Of a stretch of DNA of 64,000 bases, positions 17,136 to 25,606 are shown in pieces. Below the pieces are notes generated by a model that was not told the origin of the DNA, did no database searches, and worked only from the letters and a program-made list of their open reading frames with translations. The DNA is from Eikenella halliae (GTDB taxonomy: Bacteria > Pseudomonadota > Gammaproteobacteria > Burkholderiales > Neisseriaceae), in NCBI RefSeq assembly GCF_001648475.1, contig NZ_LXSQ01000016.1, positions 1 through 64,000 on the forward strand. The letters run 5' to 3'. Made by a program: the position numbers and the translations under genes. Numbering within the stretch: position 1 is the stretch's first letter; each line of letters begins with the position of its first letter.

Positions 17136-17999
17136 ATGTCTTTCTTCAGCAAACTCTTCGGCCGCGAGCCGAAAACAATGGATTGGCGGCAGTTTATCCA
17201 ACACTTCGCCGAGCGCATCCGCCGCGATTGCGCCGCGGATGTGCAAATCGAATGGGGCGAAAGCCTTGAAGACACCGTGTTGCAAGTGGGCGAAGGCAGG
17301 CTCTATCTGGGCAACCACTACGCCCGCTATCTGCAAGCCCCGGCCGATTTAGACGCCCTCCTCGCCGCCAACACCGCCGTGGTGCGGCAAATGATGGCCG
17401 AGCGGCCGCCAGCCCGTGCCGAGCAGGTATTCCCCGTGATCAAAAACGGCCTCTGGCTCGAACAGCTGCGGCAGGCCACCCAAGTATCCGGCACCGAGCC
17501 CGAAGAATCCGTTATCTACCGCCCGATTGCCGGCGATTTGGTGCTGCTCTATATGCTCGACACCGGCGAAGCCATGCGCTCCCTCAGCCGCGAAGACGCC
17601 GTCGCCGCCGGCCTGGCCGACGATGCCGCGCTACACCACACCGCCCTCGCCAACCTGCGCCAATATATGCAGGACAAAATACAGATTGAACACGTAGAAG
17701 AAAGCAGCCTCACCCAAATCCTGCTCGACAGCGACTACGACGCCTCCCTCATCCTGCTCTTAAACGAAATCCTGCCGAGCGACCCCGTGCTGCCCGCCAA
17801 CCCCGTGTTGGCCATTCCCGCACGCAACGTGCTGATTTTATGCAACCCTTCCGACGAGCGCGCCATCGCCACCCTGAAGGTTGCCGCCGCACAGATTGCC
17901 GAAGAAGCCCCCCTACACCATCTCCACCCTGCTCTACCAATACCACAACGGCGAAATCAGCCTGTTTCAGCCTCATTAAGGTTTTCAGGTAGCCTCTAA
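17136..17999 (+). CDS. DUF1444 (YtpQ-like) protein, copy 1, with a C-terminal frameshift
   Basis: As read, 287 residues from ATG 17136 behind AAAGGAATCG. The body is the DUF1444 type: VFPVIKNGLWLEQL, YRPIAGDLVLLYMLD, LLDSDYDASLILLL, PVLAIPARNVLIL. At 17908-17913 a C run of six (five would restore the family frame) shifts the tail, so it ends in a shadow. In the right frame the tail would be LLYQYHNGEISLFQPH with a stop at 17979, almost identical to copy 2. Tandem paralogue of the next gene, 18 bp away. Function of DUF1444 unknown. Confidence 0.75.
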   Translation: MSFFSKLFGREPKTMDWRQFIQHFAERIRRDCAADVQIEWGESLEDTVLQVGEGRLYLGNHYARYLQAPADLDALLAANTAVVRQMMAERPPARAEQVFPVIKNGLWLEQLRQATQVSGTEPEESVIYRPIAGDLVLLYMLDTGEAMRSLSREDAVAAGLADDAALHHTALANLRQYMQDKIQIEHVEESSLTQILLDSDYDASLILLLNEILPSDPVLPANPVLAIPARNVLILCNPSDERAIATLKVAAAQIAEEAPLHHLHPALPIPQRRNQPVSASLRFSGSL

Positions 18000-18017
18000 T
18001 TTCAAAAGGAATAAAAA

Positions 18018-18863
18018 ATGCCATTTTCAAACAACCTGCCCAACCAGCCGGAATTATTAAACTGGCAGCAATTTGCCGAACTCTTTGCCGAGCAAACCCG
18101 GCGTGATTGCGGCGCAGAAGTCTCCATAGAATGGGGAGAGAACTTGGAAAACACCACTCTGCTGGTAGCAATCGGCAATGGCCGCCACAGCCTCTATTTG
18201 GGCAACCAATATGCCCTTTATTGCCAAGAGCCCGCCGATTTGGAAGCAATCTTGGCCCACAACAGCCAAATAATGCGCCAAACCATGATGCTGAATGACG
18301 CGGCCTTGCATCATGACAACATCATGCCCGTTATCAAATCTACCGCATGGCTGGACGAGATGGCACAATCCATGCGCAGCAACGGCGACAATCCCGATGA
18401 AATACTGATATACGAGCCGCTGGCCGAGAATTTATTGCTGGCTTATGTGTTTAAAAACGAAACATTCAGCATCAGCCTCGACCGCCTGCTCCTCGCCCAA
18501 GCCGGCATTAGCGAAGCCGAATTGCAGCAAACCGCGTTAGACAATCTAAGCCGATACAGCAAAGGCCAAATCCAAATCGCCTCCGATCCGCAATCCGGGC
18601 TAAACCAAATCCTATTCGACGGCACTTACGATGCCTCGCTCATCCTGCTATTGGGCGGCGTTCTGGCCAAACACTTGCCCGACAACCCCGTGTTTGCCTT
18701 GCCCACCCGAGATGCGCTTTTCGCATGCAGCCCAGACAACCCGGCCACCTTAGACAAACTGCAGCAGTTGGCCGCCGAAATCTATGCAGATTCCCCCTAC
18801 GCGATTTCCCCGTATCTTTATCAATACCACAACGGCGAAATCAGCCTGTTTCAGCCCCATTAA
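18018..18863 (+). CDS. DUF1444 (YtpQ-like) protein, copy 2
   Basis: 281 residues, ATG 18018 behind AAAAGGA. Same architecture as copy 1: WQQFAELFAEQTRRDCGAEV, NIMPVIKSTAWLDEM, EPLAENLLLAYVF, DGTYDASLILLL, NPVFALPTRDALF, and an intact tail YLYQYHNGEISLFQPH. The last about 55 bases, with stop codon and following DUS, are nearly identical in both copies, so either the duplication is recent or conversion has kept the ends alike. Soluble protein; function unknown. Confidence 0.8.
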   Translation: MPFSNNLPNQPELLNWQQFAELFAEQTRRDCGAEVSIEWGENLENTTLLVAIGNGRHSLYLGNQYALYCQEPADLEAILAHNSQIMRQTMMLNDAALHHDNIMPVIKSTAWLDEMAQSMRSNGDNPDEILIYEPLAENLLLAYVFKNETFSISLDRLLLAQAGISEAELQQTALDNLSRYSKGQIQIASDPQSGLNQILFDGTYDASLILLLGGVLAKHLPDNPVFALPTRDALFACSPDNPATLDKLQQLAAEIYADSPYAISPYLYQYHNGEISLFQPH

Positions 18864-18940
18864 GGTTTTCAGGTAGCCTCCGATCCGAAGTCAGGCTACC
18901 TGAAAAATAGTTATCCACCTTCTATAAAGGACCTACCCTC

Positions 18941-20011
18941 ATGACCAAAAAACTAGCCATCCTCAAAGGCGACGGCATCGGCCCCGAAATCGTGCGCGAA
19001 GCCGTGCGCGTGCTCGACAAATTGATTGAACAAGGCCTGGACGTATCCTACGAATACGCCCCCTTGGGCGGCGAAGCCTACGACCAATTCGGCAGTCCCT
19101 ATCCCGAGTTCACGCAAAACCTGTGCCGCGCCGCCGATGCCGTGCTGCTCGGCGCAGTCGGTTCGCCCCAATACGACCAGCTTGACCGCCCGCTGCGCCC
19201 CGAACGCGGTCTCTTGGCCATCCGCAAAGACCTGAACCTGTTTGCCAACCTGCGCCCCGCCATTTTGTATAAAGAGCTGGCCAATGCCTCCACGCTCAAA
19301 CCCGAAATCGTGGCCGGACTGGACATTCTGATTGTGCGCGAACTCACCGGCGACATCTATTTCGGCGAGCCGCGCGGCATCCGCACGCTGGAAAACGGCG
19401 AGCGCGAAGGCTTCAACACCATGCGCTACAGCGAAAGCGAAATCCGCCGCATCGCCCACGTTGCCTTCCGCGCCGCGCAGAAACGCAACAAAAAAGTGTG
19501 CTCCGTGGGCAAAGCCAACGTGCTGGAAACCACCGAGCTGTGGCGCGAAATCTTTGAAGAAATCGGCAAACAATACCCCGACGTCGAGCTCTCCCACATG
19601 TATGTGGACAACGCCGCCATGCAGCTCGTGCGCGCACCCAAGCAGTTTGACGTGATCGCCACCGGCAATATCTTCGGCGACATCCTTTCCGACGAAGCCT
19701 CCATGCTCACCGGCTCCATCGGCATGCTGCCCTCCGCCTCGCTGGACGAAAACGGCAAAGGCCTGTACGAACCCTCGCACGGCTCCGCGCCCGACATCGC
19801 CGGGCAAAACAAAGCCAACCCGCTGGCCACCATCCTCTCGCTGGCCATGCTGCTGCGTTACAGCCTGAACGACGAAGCGCGCGCGCAACAAGTTGAAAAT
19901 GCCGTGCAGAAGGTGCTGGAACAGGGGCTGCGCACTGCCGATATTTACGAACAAGGCACCCAGCTCGTATCTTGCAGCGGCATGGGCGATGCCGTGCTGG
20001 CCGCGTTATAA
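18941..20011 (+). CDS. leuB: 3-isopropylmalate dehydrogenase
   Basis: 356 residues, full length. Catalyses the oxidative decarboxylation step of leucine synthesis with NAD. Seen: ILKGDGIGPEIV at the N-terminus, RELTGDIYFGEPRG, NIFGDILSDEASMLTGSIGM and GSAPDIAGQNKANPLA, all standard for the isocitrate/isopropylmalate dehydrogenase family. ATG 18941 follows AAGGA. It is 4.9 kb downstream of leuD on the same strand; the genes between are unrelated to leucine. Confidence 0.97.
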   Translation: MTKKLAILKGDGIGPEIVREAVRVLDKLIEQGLDVSYEYAPLGGEAYDQFGSPYPEFTQNLCRAADAVLLGAVGSPQYDQLDRPLRPERGLLAIRKDLNLFANLRPAILYKELANASTLKPEIVAGLDILIVRELTGDIYFGEPRGIRTLENGEREGFNTMRYSESEIRRIAHVAFRAAQKRNKKVCSVGKANVLETTELWREIFEEIGKQYPDVELSHMYVDNAAMQLVRAPKQFDVIATGNIFGDILSDEASMLTGSIGMLPSASLDENGKGLYEPSHGSAPDIAGQNKANPLATILSLAMLLRYSLNDEARAQQVENAVQKVLEQGLRTADIYEQGTQLVSCSGMGDAVLAAL

Positions 20012-20102
20012 TCCGCCGCCCCATCAGGCTACCCAGGCTACCTGCAAGCCGTTGCCAGCTTTCAGGTAGCCTGCCAACTATTTCAAACTACAAGGAAAAC
20101 GA

Positions 20103-20444
20103 ATGACTACCCTCCCGCCCTGCCCGCAATGCCAATCCGAATACACCTATGAAGACGGCGCCAACCTCGTTTGCCCGGAATGCGCCCACGAATGGTCGAC
20201 CCAGGCCGATGCCGCTGCCGAAGCAGACGACGCCCTCAGCGCAGTTGATGCCCACGGCACACCGCTGGCCAACGGCGACAGCGTGGTGCTGCTCAAAGAC
20301 CTGAAAGTGAAAGGCAGCTCGCTGGTGCTCAAGCAAGGCACCAAAGTGAAAAACATCCGCCTGCAGGAAGGCGACCACGACATCGCCTGCAAAGTAAACG
20401 GCACCGCGCTCAACCTCAAATCCGAATTTGTGAAAAAGGCTTAG
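20103..20444 (+). CDS. yjdM: YjdM/PhnA-type zinc-ribbon protein
   Basis: 113 residues from ATG 20103. The N-terminal zinc ribbon CPQCQSEYTY ... CPECAHEW is followed by the C-terminal PhnA domain with GDSVVLLKDLKVKGSS and LKQGTKVKNIRL. The family was once tied to alkylphosphonate use, but its role is not settled. Monocistronic; followed directly by a DUS terminator. Confidence 0.9.
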   Translation: MTTLPPCPQCQSEYTYEDGANLVCPECAHEWSTQADAAAEADDALSAVDAHGTPLANGDSVVLLKDLKVKGSSLVLKQGTKVKNIRLQEGDHDIACKVNGTALNLKSEFVKKA

Positions 20445-20458
20445 GTTACTAAACAGCC

Positions 20459-20494
20459 AAAGGCTACCTGAAAATTTATTTTCAGGTAGCCTTC
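20459..20494. terminator. DUS-pair terminator after yjdM
   Basis: AAAGGCTACCTGAAAAT pairs with ATTTTCAGGTAGCCTT around a short loop, 15 bp past the yjdM stop. Confidence 0.85.
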
Positions 20495-20503
20495 CTTAAT
20501 CTA

Positions 20504-20607
20504 TATAGTGAATTAACAAAAATCAGGACAAGGCGACGAGCCGCAGACAGTACAAATAGTACGGCAAGGCGAGGCAACGCTGTACTGGTTTTTGTTAATT
20601 CACTATA
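20504..20607. repeat. Correia-type element (CREE) 3
   Basis: 104 bp; TATAGTGAATTAACAAAAA at the left, TTTTTGTTAATTCACTATA at the right, with interior ACAAGGCGACGAGCCGC. It separates the yjdM terminator from a larger repeat. Confidence 0.9.
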
Positions 20608-20625
20608 AATTCCAAAAAGAAAAAT

Positions 20626-21014
20626 ATCCACCAACCTACCGAACTTGCCACCCGTCTGCTGGCGCAGCCGAACGAAGCGTGGTTTTTCGGGGAACAAGGG
20701 CTTGCATATTCGAAGCGGCGCAGCCGCAAGTTGCAGCTAATCCAATTTCTCTTTGCACCCGAAAAACCGCATGAAGTGAGGGAAGTTTGGCGAAGCCAAA
20801 CCTGTGCCCGCAGTCGCTTTTCTTTTGCTTCCTTTTCTTTGGCGAGGCAAAGAAAACGAGGTCTCCGAAGGAGGACGAGTTTCTGCGAAGCAAAAACGAA
20901 ACCTTCGTTAGAAGGGTTCGTTTTAACGAAGTTAAAACAAGAACTCTGAAAGAGGGCTTGTTTTTACGCAGCTAAACGAGTGCCACGCGCCGGCATGAGG
21001 CGCAAAGGTGAACA
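20626..21014 (+). repeat. Dispersed repeat, copy 1 (interrupted), inverse of 53195-53454
   Basis: The stretch from ATCCACCAAC to GGTGAACAA matches the reverse complement of 53195-53454, including TTTGGCGAAGCCAAACC, CGCAGTCGCTTTTCTTTTGC and CCGGCATGAGGCGCAAAGG. Copy 1 has an extra block of about 130 bp (roughly 20855-20985, between GGCAAAGAAAA and TGCCACGCG) and a diverged stretch near 20735. It contains self-complementary pieces (TTTGGCGAAGCCAAA). Short ORFs through it are not convincing. The remaining bases to 21204 hold DUS and the aroC upstream region. Confidence 0.8.
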
Positions 21015-21204
21015 AAATACAAGCGGCGAAGGCTACCTGAAATTTTGCCAGTTGCTGAAAATCCATTCCATGATTGATAAATAAAATATCGTTTTTACCA
21101 AATTTCGTAAGAGCCAAGAAATCTATTTTCAGGTAGCCTTCAATCCGCCCGCCGCCTTTGTGCTAAACTCGCCGCATCTTTCCACCCTTCTGATCTCCAC
21201 CATC

Positions 21205-22308
21205 ATGCCCGGCAATTCCTTCGGACAACTCTTCCGCATCACCACCTTCGGCGAAAGCCACGGCACAGGCATCGGCTGCGTCATCGACGGCTGCCCGCCC
21301 GGCCTACCGCTCACCGAAGCCGACATCCAGCCCGACCTCGACCGCCGCCGCCCCGGCACCAGCCGCCACGTTACCCAGCGGCGCGAAGCCGACCAAGTAG
21401 AAATCCTCTCCGGCGTGTTTGAAGGGCGCACCACCGGCACGCCCATCGCCCTCTTCATCCGCAACACCGACCAACGCAGCCGCGACTACGGCAACATTGC
21501 CCAACAATTCCGCCCCGGCCATGCCGACTACACCTATTGGCACAAATACGGCATCCGCGACTATCGCGGCGGCGGCAGAAGCTCTGCCCGCGAAACCGCT
21601 GCCCGCGTGGCCGCCGGTGCCGTAGCCAAAAAATGGCTGCGCGAGCAGTTCGGCACGCAGATTCTCTGCTGGGTGAGCCAGGTGGGCGAACTCGAAATCG
21701 CATTTGAAGGCGAAGAATTGATCGGCCAAAACCCCTTCTTTGCCGCCAACCAAAGCCAAATCGCCGACTTGGAAAACTACATGGATTCCGTGCGCAAATC
21801 GCTCGATTCCGTGGGCGCGAAACTGCATATTGAAGCGCGAAACGTCCCCGTCGGCCTCGGCGAACCCGTGTTTGACCGGCTGGACGCCGACATCGCCCAT
21901 GCCCTGATGAGCATCAACGCCGTAAAAGCCGTATCCCTCGGCGACGGCTTCGACGTGGTGCGCCAACGCGGCAGCCAACACGGCGACGAGCTCACGCCGC
22001 AAGGCTTCGCCAGCAACCATGCCGGCGGCATCCTCGGCGGCATCTCCACCGGCCAAACCATCTGCGCCGACTTCGCCGTGAAGCCCACCAGCTCCATCGC
22101 CACCCCGCGCCGCAGCATCGACATCCACGGCCATCCCGTCATGCTCGAAACCCACGGCCGCCACGACCCCTGCGTCGGCCTGCGCGCCGCCCCCATCGCC
22201 GAAGCCATGCTCGCCCTCGTGCTCGCCGACCACGCCCTGCGCCACCGCGCCCAAAACGCCAACGTGCGCGTGATCACGCCCGATATCGCCAAACTGCAAA
22301 ACGGTTGA
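21205..22308 (+). CDS. aroC: Chorismate synthase
   Basis: 367 residues. Start placed at ATG 21205 (MPGNSFGQLFRITTFGESHG), the conserved family N-terminus; a longer frame from 21160 is rejected. Family signatures seen: FGESHGTGIGCVIDGCPPG, RDYRGGGRSSARETAARVA, and SNHAGGILGGISTGQ. It makes chorismate from EPSP, the last step of the shikimate pathway, with reduced FMN. It is followed by a CREE and mutL and has no other aro neighbours. Confidence 0.97.
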   Translation: MPGNSFGQLFRITTFGESHGTGIGCVIDGCPPGLPLTEADIQPDLDRRRPGTSRHVTQRREADQVEILSGVFEGRTTGTPIALFIRNTDQRSRDYGNIAQQFRPGHADYTYWHKYGIRDYRGGGRSSARETAARVAAGAVAKKWLREQFGTQILCWVSQVGELEIAFEGEELIGQNPFFAANQSQIADLENYMDSVRKSLDSVGAKLHIEARNVPVGLGEPVFDRLDADIAHALMSINAVKAVSLGDGFDVVRQRGSQHGDELTPQGFASNHAGGILGGISTGQTICADFAVKPTSSIATPRRSIDIHGHPVMLETHGRHDPCVGLRAAPIAEAMLALVLADHALRHRAQNANVRVITPDIAKLQNG

Positions 22309-22322
22309 AGGCTACCTGAAAA

Positions 22323-22426
22323 TATAGTGAATTAACAAAAATCAGGACAAGGCGGCGAGCCGAAGACAGTACACACGTTACGGCAAGGCGAGCCAACGCC
22401 GTACTGGTTTTTGTTAATTCACTATA
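22323..22426. repeat. Correia-type element (CREE) 4
   Basis: 104 bp with TATAGTGAATTAAC and GTTAATTCACTATA ends, between aroC and mutL and flanked by DUS copies. The interior reads ACACACGTTACGGCAAGGCG, the same variant as 59057. Confidence 0.9.
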
Positions 22427-22465
22427 AACCCCGCCTTTTCAGGTAGCCCAACCCCGAGACCCATC

Positions 22466-24346
22466 ATGCCCCGTATCCATGCCCTGCCCGACCACCTCGT
22501 AAACCAAATCGCCGCCGGCGAAGTGGTGGAACGCCCCGCTGCCGCGCTCAAAGAAATCATCGAAAACAGCATTGATGCCGGCGCTAGCCGCATCCAAGTC
22601 GAGCTTGCCGGCGGCGGCATCCGCCTCATCCGCGTGGCCGACAACGGCAGCGGCATCCATGCCGACGACCTCCCGCTCGCCCTCTCCCGCCACGCCACCA
22701 GCAAAATCGCCTCGCTGCAAGATTTGGAACACGTGCGCAGCATGGGTTTTCGCGGCGAAGGGCTGGCCAGCATCGCCTCCGTGTCCCGCCTCACCCTCAC
22801 CAGCCGCCAGGAAGGCAGCACTGCCGCCCGCCAAGTGCGCGCCCGCGACGGGCAAATCGAGCCTGCCGCCGCGGCCGCCCATCCCGTAGGCACCAGCGTG
22901 GAAGTGGCCGACCTCTTCTTCAACACCCCCGCCCGGCGCAAATTCCTCAAATCCGAAAACACCGAATACGCCCACTGCGCCACCATGTTCGACCGCCTCG
23001 CCCTAGCCAACCCGCACATTGCCTTCGAGCTTGTTCACAACGGCAAAACCACCGCCAAATACCCCGCCCAAAGCCAAAATGAGCGCATCACCGCCGTGCT
23101 GGGCGCGGATTTTCAGGCCGCCTCTCTACCCATCGACAGCGGCAACGGCATCCTCCGTTTGCACGGCCTCATTGCCAAACCCACCTTCGCCCAAGGCCGC
23201 AGCAGCCAGCAATACTGTTTTGTAAACAACCGCTTCGTGCGCGACAAAGTGATGCTGCACGCCGCCAAACAGGCCTACCGCGACGTGCTGCACCAGCAAA
23301 TCACCCCCGCCTTCGTGCTGTTTCTCGAACTGCCGCCCGAAATGGTGGACGTAAACGTGCACCCCACCAAAACCGAAATCCGCTTCCGCGACAGCCAGGC
23401 CGTACACCAGCTCGTGTTCCACACCCTGAACAAAACGCTGGCCGATACCCGCGCCGACCAAACCGACAGCGTGAGCAACGCCGGCAGTCTGCTGCAACAC
23501 ATCCACAGCCAAAGGCTACCTGAAAGCGGGCAAGGCGAGTTTTCAGGTAGCCCGAGCGCCCGCCCCCCCGTTGCTTATAGCCCCGCCCGCGCCCCGCAGC
23601 AGCAACGCCTCACCCTGCAAGAAAGCCGCGCCGCCTGGCAAACCTATGCCGAGCTCTACAAACACAGCGGCAGCGAAGACCCCGAGCTTGCCGCCCTCGA
23701 GCAAAGCCGCTTCGCATCAAGCACGGAAGCCGCCCGGCTACCTGAAAACAATGCCGCAGAACACCCACTCGGCTTCGCCATCGCCCAGCTGCTCGGCATT
23801 TATATCCTAGCTCAAGCCGAAAACAGCCTGCTCTTAATCGATATGCACGCCGCCGCCGAGCGTGTGAACTACGAAAAAATGAAAGCCCAGCGCCAAAGCC
23901 ACGGCAGCTTACACAGCCAGCAGTTGCTCATTCCCGTGAGCTTCGAAGCCGGCCACGAAGAAATGGCCGCCCTGGCCGAACACGCCGATTTGCTGCGCCA
24001 ATACGGCCTCGATTGCTCCGCCGTGGGCAGCCACACCATCGCCGTACGCGCCGTGCCGCAGATGCTGGGCAAAGCCGATATTCCCGAGCTCGCCCGCAGC
24101 ATGTTGCAAGAAGCCGCCCACACCGGCAGCATCCGCACCGTGGAAGAGCGCGAAAACCGCATCCTCAGCACCATGGCCTGCCACGGCTCCGTGCGCGCCG
24201 GCCGCCGCCTCACCCTGCCCGAAATGAACGCCCTGCTGCGCGACATGGAAAACACCCCCCGCAGCAACCAATGCAACCACGGCCGCCCCACCTGGGTAAA
24301 ACTCACCCTCGCCGACCTCGACTCCCTGTTCCTGCGCGGGCAATAA
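22466..24346 (+). CDS. mutL: DNA mismatch repair protein MutL
   Basis: 626 residues. The N-terminal GHKL ATPase is clear: LVNQIAAGEVVERPAAALKE, ENSIDAGAS, DNGSGIHADDL, RHATSKI, MGFRGEGLASIASV. The C-terminal dimerisation domain is also present (MACHGSVRAGR near the end). MutL couples MutS mismatch recognition to strand removal. The linker between domains holds three DUS in frame, giving RLPESG, FSGSP and RLPEN (about residues 351-430). Start ATG 22466 (MPRIHALPDHLVNQI). mutS is not adjacent. Confidence 0.97.
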   Translation: MPRIHALPDHLVNQIAAGEVVERPAAALKEIIENSIDAGASRIQVELAGGGIRLIRVADNGSGIHADDLPLALSRHATSKIASLQDLEHVRSMGFRGEGLASIASVSRLTLTSRQEGSTAARQVRARDGQIEPAAAAAHPVGTSVEVADLFFNTPARRKFLKSENTEYAHCATMFDRLALANPHIAFELVHNGKTTAKYPAQSQNERITAVLGADFQAASLPIDSGNGILRLHGLIAKPTFAQGRSSQQYCFVNNRFVRDKVMLHAAKQAYRDVLHQQITPAFVLFLELPPEMVDVNVHPTKTEIRFRDSQAVHQLVFHTLNKTLADTRADQTDSVSNAGSLLQHIHSQRLPESGQGEFSGSPSARPPVAYSPARAPQQQRLTLQESRAAWQTYAELYKHSGSEDPELAALEQSRFASSTEAARLPENNAAEHPLGFAIAQLLGIYILAQAENSLLLIDMHAAAERVNYEKMKAQRQSHGSLHSQQLLIPVSFEAGHEEMAALAEHADLLRQYGLDCSAVGSHTIAVRAVPQMLGKADIPELARSMLQEAAHTGSIRTVEERENRILSTMACHGSVRAGRRLTLPEMNALLRDMENTPRSNQCNHGRPTWVKLTLADLDSLFLRGQ

Positions 24347-24369
24347 ACAGCCTGCCCGTGCGGCAGACT

Positions 24370-24415
24370 AAAAGGCTACCTGAAAACAGGATAAACCGTT
24401 TTTCAGGTAGCCTTT
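24370..24415. terminator. DUS-pair terminator after mutL
   Basis: AAAAGGCTACCTGAAAA and TTTTCAGGTAGCCTTT flank a loop of about 13 bases, 24 bp past the mutL stop. Confidence 0.85.
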
Positions 24416-24513
24416 CTTGATGCGCGGGGCATATGAAACGCATATAGTGTCTTGGCTACTCCACAGCAGTAGATCAGGCGCTCACGCCCCAGCTGCTTCC
24501 CACACATTACGTA

Positions 24514-24619
24514 TATAGTGAATTAAATTTAAATCAGGACAAGGCGACGAGCCACAGACAGTACAGATAGTACGGCAAGGCGAGCCAACGCTGTACTGGT
24601 TTAAATTTAATTCACTATA
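24514..24619. repeat. Correia-type element (CREE) 5
   Basis: 106 bp with the AAATTTAAA-type ends (TATAGTGAATTAAATTTAAA; TTTAAATTTAATTCACTATA). It lies between mutL and sucD. Confidence 0.9.
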
Positions 24620-24624
24620 CACAA

Positions 24625-24671
24625 GATTTTCAGGTAGCCTCTATCGCAGCAAAAGAGGCTACCTGAAAATC
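24625..24671. terminator. DUS-pair terminator after sucD
   Basis: GATTTTCAGGTAGCCTC and GAGGCTACCTGAAAATC form a perfect 17-bp stem around a short loop, past the 3' end of the minus-strand sucCD operon. Confidence 0.8.
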
Positions 24672-24705
24672 TTCAGGTAACCTCTTATCAGCTAATCAAA
24701 CCGGA

Positions 24706-25596
24706 TTATGCCAAGCCTTTGGCTTTCAGCACTTCCAGCATGGTGCTGCCCAATTCGGCCGGGCTGCGGGTGTAGGCCACGCCGGCTTTTTCGAAGGCGC
24801 GGAATTTTTCTTCCGCCGTGCCTTTGCCGCCGGAGATGATGGCACCGGCATGACCCATGCGTTTGCCTTTGGGCGCGGTGACACCGGCAATGTAGCCCAC
24901 CACCGGTTTGGACACGTTTGACTGAATGAACTCAGCCGCTTCTTCTTCGGCTGTGCCGCCGATTTCGCCGATCAGGATGATGGCTTCGGTTTGCGGGTCG
25001 GCTTCAAACAGTTTCAGCGCGTCGATTTGGTTCATGCCCGGAATCGGGTCGCCGCCGATGCCGATGCAGGTGGATTGGCCGAGGCCGAGCTTGGTGGTTT
25101 GCGCCACGGCTTCATAAGTGAGCGTGCCGGAGCGGGAGATGATGCCGATTTTGCCGGGCTGGTGGATGTGGCCGGGCATGATGCCGATTTTGCATTCGCC
25201 GGGGGTAATCACGCCGGGGCAGTTCGGGCCCACCAGGCGGGTGCCGTTGCCGTTGGTTTCGAGATAACGTTTGGCTTTGAGCATGTCCAGCGTGGGCACG
25301 CCTTCGGTAATCACCACCACCAGTTTCACGCCGGAATCCACGGCTTCCACGATGGAATCAAGCACGAAGGGCGCGGGCACATAAATCACGGAAGCATCGG
25401 CGCCGGTTTCGCGCACGGCTTCGTTCATGGTGTTGAACACGGGCAGGCCCAGATGTGTTTGGCCGCCTTTGCCGGGGGTAACGCCACCCACCACTTTGGT
25501 GCCGTAGGCAATCGCTTGTTCGGAGTGGAAAGTACCGTTCTTACCGGTAAAACCCTGTACCAATACTTTGGTGTCTTTATTAATCAATACGCTCAT
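24706..25596 (-). CDS. sucD: Succinyl-CoA synthetase alpha subunit
   Basis: 296 residues, full length. Seen: the CoA-binding N-terminus (VLVQGFTGKNGTFHSEQAIA), VGPNCPGVITPGECKIGIMP and the phospho-histidine motif GHAGAIISGGKGTAEEK. With SucC it makes succinate and ATP or GTP from succinyl-CoA in the TCA cycle. It starts 10 bases after sucC ends, behind a GGAG ribosome site, so the pair is one operon. Confidence 0.97.
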   Translation of the reverse strand: MSVLINKDTKVLVQGFTGKNGTFHSEQAIAYGTKVVGGVTPGKGGQTHLGLPVFNTMNEAVRETGADASVIYVPAPFVLDSIVEAVDSGVKLVVVITEGVPTLDMLKAKRYLETNGNGTRLVGPNCPGVITPGECKIGIMPGHIHQPGKIGIISRSGTLTYEAVAQTTKLGLGQSTCIGIGGDPIPGMNQIDALKLFEADPQTEAIILIGEIGGTAEEEAAEFIQSNVSKPVVGYIAGVTAPKGKRMGHAGAIISGGKGTAEEKFRAFEKAGVAYTRSPAELGSTMLEVLKAKGLA

Positions 25597-25606
25597 TCTG
25601 TTCTCC

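Noticed and set aside
20731..20975. Small plus-strand ORFs in the 20.6 kb repeat
   Set aside because: They overlap the dispersed repeat and its self-complementary pieces, with low-complexity Lys/Arg text and no convincing ribosome site.
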